Shown piece after piece: positions 6,917 to 10,057 of a stretch of 10,057 nt of DNA (positions within the stretch are counted from its first letter, which is position 1; each line of letters begins with the position of its first letter). The notes under the pieces are model-generated. The model worked only from the letters and a program-made list of their open reading frames with translations. It made no database searches and was not told the DNA's origin. The stretch comes from Prevotellaceae bacterium. GTDB taxonomy: Bacteria > Bacteroidota > Bacteroidia > Bacteroidales > UBA932. The translations under genes and the position numbers were made by a program. The stretch is from contig JAITMY010000057.1 in NCBI GenBank assembly GCA_031290755.1, positions 1-10,057 of the forward strand, given 5' to 3'.

Positions 6917-7825
6917 ATGCAGGAGGCACGGATAGACATTCTTTTCCCCGACCACTTTTCGGACTACGAGCTGATAGACTGCGGCGGCTTCGAGAAGCTG
7001 GAGCGCTTTGGCCGCTTCATCACGCGGCGGCCTGAGCCGAAGGCTATTTGGGCGCCCTCCATGCCCGAAGGCGAGTGGCAGCAGCTGGCTCATGCCACCT
7101 TTCGCCACGCCACGGGCGCCAAGAGCAACCCCGACGAGCGCGGCACGTGGAGCGTGAAGGCAGGCATGCCCGACCGCTGGCCGGTGAGCTACCGCCACAG
7201 CGGCCTCGACATGCAGCTGCGCTGCGCCCTCACCTCGTTCAAGCACGTCGGCATTTTCCCCGAGCAGGCCGCCCAGTGGGACTTCATCTACGCCGCCTGC
7301 CGGAAGCTGCCCCGCAGGGAGGCCAAGGTGCTCAACCTCTTTGCCTACACCGGCGGCGCATCGCTGGCGGCGCGGGCGGCAGGCGCCGACGTTACCCACC
7401 TCGACGCCATCCGGCAAACCGTCAGCTGGGCCAACGAAAACATGCAGGCCAGCGGCTTAGACGGCATCCGCTGGATAGTGGACGACGCCCTCAAGTACGT
7501 GCAGCGGCAGCAGCGGCGCGGGGCGCGCTACAGCGGCATCATCCTCGACCCGCCGGCCTACGGCCGCGGCCCCGACGGCGAGCGCTGGCTGCTTAGCGAG
7601 GGGTTGCCCGAGCTGATGCGCGGCGTGGCCGGTATGCTCGAAGGCAAAGGCGCCTTTGTGGTGCTCAACCTCTACGCGCTGGGCTTCTCCTCTGTGGTGT
7701 GCGACACGCTGGTGGCCACCACGTTCGGACGGCCTGCGCAGCGCGAAAGCGGAGAGCTGGCCGTGCGCGACAGGTTCGGCAAGCAGCTACCGCTAAGCGT
7801 GTTTACGCGCTTCTACAGAGGGTAG
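6917..7825 (+). CDS. Class I SAM-dependent methyltransferase, RlmI/RlmK-like
   Basis: The 302-residue protein has the SAM-binding motif I at 139-147 and beyond (LNLFAYTGGASLAARAAGA), an acidic residue after the next strand (THLDAIRQTVSWANEN) and motif IV DPPAYGRG (from Asp211). This set matches the COG1092 family that includes the 23S rRNA methyltransferases RlmI and RlmK. The N-terminal 120 residues have no clear PUA domain, and the protein is about 90 residues shorter than E. coli RlmI, so the exact target base cannot be named. An RNA target is inferred from family. The ATG at 6917 follows an AGAGGAG site (6902-6908) that overlaps the end of the peroxidase gene; a GTG at 6842 in the same frame lies well inside that gene and was rejected. 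It is the last gene of the operon. Confidence 0.88.
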   Translation: MQEARIDILFPDHFSDYELIDCGGFEKLERFGRFITRRPEPKAIWAPSMPEGEWQQLAHATFRHATGAKSNPDERGTWSVKAGMPDRWPVSYRHSGLDMQLRCALTSFKHVGIFPEQAAQWDFIYAACRKLPRREAKVLNLFAYTGGASLAARAAGADVTHLDAIRQTVSWANENMQASGLDGIRWIVDDALKYVQRQQRRGARYSGIILDPPAYGRGPDGERWLLSEGLPELMRGVAGMLEGKGAFVVLNLYALGFSSVVCDTLVATTFGRPAQRESGELAVRDRFGKQLPLSVFTRFYRG

Positions 7826-7857
7826 CGCCTCCACTTGACGCGCCTTTGCAATGTACT

Positions 7858-7893
7858 TATAGCCAACCTCTGTACTGTGAAATTAGGGCTATA
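7858..7893. repeat. Short inverted repeat TATAGCC/GGCTATA
   Basis: TATAGCC (7858-7864) and GGCTATA (7887-7893) are perfect 7-bp complements separated by 22 bases, 32 bases after the methyltransferase stop codon. No T-run follows. It could be a weak terminator or a binding site, or chance in AT-richer sequence. Confidence 0.3.
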
Positions 7894-7916
7894 TCACAAA
7901 AAATAGCTTGGCAGCC

Positions 7917-7948
7917 TTTGGTAGTTGGCGAAAAAGAATATACTTTTG
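7917..7948 (+). promoter_or_regulatory. Near-ideal Bacteroidota promoter of the small T9SS gene
   Basis: TTTG (7917-7920), a 20-bp spacer and TACTTTTG (7941-7948, TAnnTTTG) match the phylum consensus exactly. The start codon follows about 50 bases later in an A/T-rich leader without a Shine-Dalgarno sequence. The whole 7826-8000 spacer is clearly AT-richer than its surroundings. Confidence 0.8.
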
Positions 7949-8000
7949 AAGTCTTAGGAAGAAATGTTTCAGCGAAGTTTAACCAATAAAAAATATATAA

Positions 8001-9005
8001 ATGCAGATGAAAAAGATTATAGCAACCTCATGTGGGCTAATGGTAGCCGTAGCAGCTATGGCGCAGCAGCCCGAAATTACTTATGCGAAGCACGGCTTAC
8101 GTGCAGGCGATGTGCACCAGACGTACAAGGTGTCCTCGGTTTCACCCGGTGCGAGCGGAGCTAACGCAGTGTGGGATTTTAGCGCCGTGGAGCTACAGGG
8201 CGCGGAGCAAACCGAAACGCTGACGAACGGCAGCGAAGGCGGCGTGGCCGTGCAGGGGCATCAGGGGAACGTTACCTTCCGGTTTGACGTTACGCCCTAC
8301 GGCAACGACTACTACGGCTACGCCGCCGCCGGCTTTAGCATACTCTACGAGCAGCCGGTGCTCAAAACGAGGTACCCGTTTGGCTTCCTCGACCAGCACA
8401 GCGGCGAGTACGCAGGCTACATGGTGCAGGGCGCAAGCAAGACCCCGATAACCGGCGCCTACTCTTCGGAGGTGGACGGCTACGGCACGCTGAAGCTGCC
8501 CAACGGCGTTACGCTGCGCAACGCGCTGCGCGTGAAGACCACCGAGCAGCTGTACGGCGCCGCCAGCGGCATGACGGAGGTGAAGTATCTGTGGTATGCG
8601 CAGGAGTTTCGCTACCCAGTGTTTGTCGTGTTCCAGTACACCGGCATTCAGGGGAGCGCCGCCAACACCTCCTACGTGAACGTGGCCGCCCTCACGCCGC
8701 CCCCGGCAGACGCCGCAGCGCAGCAGCCGGTGACCGAAAGCAAGCCTGCCCCGGAGGTTACACATTCGGTTTACCCCAACCCGGTGAAGGACGTGGCCTC
8801 CGTTACCTACACGCTGCCCAGCGCCTGCAAGGTGAGCGTGGCCGTGTACAGCGCCAGCAGCGTATGCGTTCGTAAGCTGGTGAGCGGCGAGCAGCAGGCT
8901 GCCGGTACCTACACCTACAGCTACGCCCCCGAAGCGCCGGGCATTTACTTCGTGCGCTTCGCCTTCGGCGAAAAAACCTACACAGAGCAAATCGTTAAGC
9001 AGTAA
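8001..9005 (+). CDS. Small T9SS cargo protein of unknown function
   Basis: A 334-residue exported protein. Residues 1-21 are a signal peptide (KK, then IIATSCGLMVAVAAMA) with probable cleavage before Gln22. An ATG at 8007 would remove only two residues and puts MKK first, so either start is possible. Residues 22 to about 230 form a beta-rich domain with patterns seen in other Bacteroidota secreted proteins (YKVSSVSPGASGANAVWDFSAVEL) but no function I can name. Residues 231-255 are a Pro/Ala linker (LTPPPADAAAQQP). Residues 256-334 are a T9SS type A sorting domain with YPNP (258-261), GIYFVRFAFGEKTYTEQIVKQ-like strands and a short basic tail. By family knowledge it crosses the outer membrane through T9SS with removal of the C-terminal domain. 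It has its own promoter and terminator, so it is monocistronic. Confidence 0.85.
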   Translation: MQMKKIIATSCGLMVAVAAMAQQPEITYAKHGLRAGDVHQTYKVSSVSPGASGANAVWDFSAVELQGAEQTETLTNGSEGGVAVQGHQGNVTFRFDVTPYGNDYYGYAAAGFSILYEQPVLKTRYPFGFLDQHSGEYAGYMVQGASKTPITGAYSSEVDGYGTLKLPNGVTLRNALRVKTTEQLYGAASGMTEVKYLWYAQEFRYPVFVVFQYTGIQGSAANTSYVNVAALTPPPADAAAQQPVTESKPAPEVTHSVYPNPVKDVASVTYTLPSACKVSVAVYSASSVCVRKLVSGEQQAAGTYTYSYAPEAPGIYFVRFAFGEKTYTEQIVKQ

Positions 9006-9033
9006 GGCGTAGGCCTTACTTGAAGGGATAGTA

Positions 9034-9064
9034 AGCGCCCCGACCTGTTACAGGTCGGGGCGCT
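9034..9064. terminator. Strong hairpin terminator after the small T9SS gene
   Basis: A perfect 14-bp stem, AGCGCCCCGACCTG with CAGGTCGGGGCGCT, closes on a TTA loop and is followed by GTGTTT. It lies 28 bases after the stop codon. A second, overlapping hairpin (GCGCT 9060-9064 with AGCGC 9072-9076) is followed by ATTTTC. With carA convergent, the site may help to stop transcription from both sides; the T-tract is weak on either strand. Confidence 0.82.
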
Positions 9065-9092
9065 GTGTTTAAGCGCATTTTCGGCGGGGCTT

Positions 9093-9107
9093 GTAGCGCC
9101 TTGCTAC
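9093..9107. repeat. Small hairpin in the convergent spacer
   Basis: GTAGC (9093-9097) pairs with GCTAC (9103-9107) around a 5-nt loop. It is one of several hairpins crowded in the 9006-9189 spacer. The arms are short and chance is possible. Confidence 0.3.
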
Positions 9108-9154
9108 CAAAGCAGGCAGAGCCTCAGCCCTGACGGGGGCAGACGCTAACGCCT

Positions 9155-9196
9155 GATGTGAGAGGCTCACATCGCCCGATGTGAGGGGTTCACATC
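9155..9196. repeat. 23-bp-period palindromic array overlapping the end of carA
   Basis: GATGTGA at 9155 and 9178 and TCACATC at 9167 and 9190 each recur with a 23-bp period. The central unit, 9166-9185, is a 20-nt palindrome: CTCACATC, GCCC, GATGTGAG. AGG (9163-9165) and GGG (9186-9188) act as linkers to half units on both sides. The right half contains the carA stop codon. Geometry matches the array at 2398-2479, though the stem sequence differs. It may end carA transcription. Confidence 0.8.
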
Positions 9197-10057
9197 GCCC
9201 TGCTATCTATTGCCGAGATGAATTCGTCGAAGAGGAACTCTGTGTCCGTGGGGCCGCCGCAGGCTTCGGGGTGGAACTGCACGGAGCGGAAGGGCAGCGA
9301 GCGGTGGCGTATGCCCTCGCTGGTGCCGTCGTTGAGGTTGGTGAAGTACGGCTCCCAGCCGTCGGGGAGGGTGGCGGCGTCCACGGCGTAGCCGTGGTTC
9401 TGGGAGGTGATGAAGGCACGCTGGGTGCCGGCCTCTATCACGGGCTGGTTGTGGCCGCGGTGCCCGTACTTGAGCTTGTAGGTGGCGGCGCCGGCGGCCA
9501 GCGCCAGCAGCTGGTGCCCCAGGCAGATGCCGAAGATGGGCTTGCCCAGCGCCAGCGCCTTCCGCAGGTGGGCTATGGTGGGGCGGCACTGCTGGGGGTT
9601 GCCGGGGCCGTTGGACACCATCACCCCGTCGTAGGCCAGCGCGGTGAAGTCGTAGTCCCAGGGGGCGAGCGTAACCTCTGCGCCGCGCTGCGTGAGGCAG
9701 CGGACGATGTTGCCCTTGCTGCCGCAGTCCACCAGCACCACGCGGCGCTTGCTGCCGGGGCCGCTGCCAAAGGTTTTCAGCTCGCGGGTGCTGACCTGCG
9801 CGGCGAGGTTCTCCTCGCCGGGGTCGCGGAAGGCTTCGGGGGTGGGGCATCCCTCGACGGCGAGTTTGCCCAGCATGACGCCGCGCTCGCGGAGCGCCTT
9901 GGTGAGGGCGCGGGTGTCCACCCCGTAGATGCCCGGCACGCCCTCCTCGCGCAGCCACTGGTCGAGGCTGCGCGAGGCGCGCCAGTGGCTGTAGGCAAAG
10001 GAGTAGTCGGCCACCACGAGCGCCTCGGCGTGGATGCGCTCGGCCTCGAAGAAGGCG
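9190..10057 (-). CDS. carA: Carbamoyl-phosphate synthase small subunit (N-terminus missing)
   Basis: The small subunit hydrolyses glutamine and passes ammonia to CarB for carbamoyl phosphate, the precursor of pyrimidines and arginine. The frame stays open to the right edge (AFFEAERIHAEALVVADYS), so the start lies outside; the GTG at 10017 is internal. The visible part has the end of the N-terminal domain (GVPGIYGVDTRALTKALRERG) and a complete class I glutamine amidotransferase domain: the nucleophile Cys in GICLGHQ (codon 9523-9525) and the His and Glu of QFHPEACGG (codons 9271-9273 and 9265-9267). The conserved SNGPGNP and SQNHGYAVD segments are also present. The last three residues (RAM) and the TGA stop codon overlap a palindromic repeat. 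It is convergent with the small T9SS gene; carB is not in the window. Confidence 0.96.
   Translation of the reverse strand, partial: AFFEAERIHAEALVVADYSFAYSHWRASRSLDQWLREEGVPGIYGVDTRALTKALRERGVMLGKLAVEGCPTPEAFRDPGEENLAAQVSTRELKTFGSGPGSKRRVVLVDCGSKGNIVRCLTQRGAEVTLAPWDYDFTALAYDGVMVSNGPGNPQQCRPTIAHLRKALALGKPIFGICLGHQLLALAAGAATYKLKYGHRGHNQPVIEAGTQRAFITSQNHGYAVDAATLPDGWEPYFTNLNDGTSEGIRHRSLPFRSVQFHPEACGGPTDTEFLFDEFISAIDSRAM

Noticed and set aside
7835..7860. TTGACG ... TACTTAT as a sigma70-like promoter
   Set aside because: Spacing is only 13 bp, and the consensus Bacteroidota promoter at 7917-7948 explains the start better.
7699..7989. Possible small gene at the end of the methyltransferase and into the spacer
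   Set aside because: Most of it overlaps the methyltransferase in another frame, and the spacer part covers the promoter of the next gene; no protein family is visible.

Overview
The window looks like a chromosomal segment of a GC-rich member of the Bacteroidota. Three things point there: two proteins end in type IX secretion (T9SS) type A sorting domains with a YPNP motif; the clearest promoters fit the Bacteroidota pattern TTTG/TTG - about 19-20 bp - TAnnTTTG; and the HU-like/DUF4469 protein and the conserved helical protein belong to families I associate with that phylum. The species cannot be told from this window.

Layout. Positions 1-1578 (+) hold the 3' part of a large secreted surface protein: degenerate GLUG-type repeats, two BIg2 Ig-like domains and a T9SS sorting domain. 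A short promoter region with a striking inverted repeat leads to a one-gene unit (1690-2388) for an HU-like DNA-binding/DUF4469 protein. A 23-bp tandem palindromic array (2398-2479) follows its stop codon. From 2530 to 7825 (+) five closely spaced genes look like one operon: aspS, a conserved helical-repeat protein of unknown function, rnhA, an exported peroxidase of the glutathione peroxidase family, and an RlmI/RlmK-like methyltransferase. Gaps between them are 6, 8, 18 and 5 nt. An AT-richer 175-bp spacer carries a near-ideal Bacteroidota promoter for a small T9SS cargo protein (8001-9005, +). A strong 14-bp-stem terminator and a hairpin-rich spacer separate this gene from carA, which is convergent (- strand, 9190 to the right edge, N-terminus missing).

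How the genes fit together. The operon joins tRNA charging, RNA:DNA hybrid removal and probable rRNA modification with an exported peroxidase, a mostly housekeeping grouping around one uncharacterised protein. The two T9SS proteins are exported or surface products with their own transcription. carA belongs to pyrimidine/arginine precursor synthesis and probably continues into an operon beyond the window.

I see no defence, mobile or biosynthetic system, and no tRNA, rRNA or CRISPR. The most unusual signals are non-coding: two intergenic palindromic arrays that share a 23-bp period and a 20+3 geometry but differ in stem sequence with paired changes. One of them supplies the stop codon of carA. 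No gene-free stretch exceeds 300 bases.
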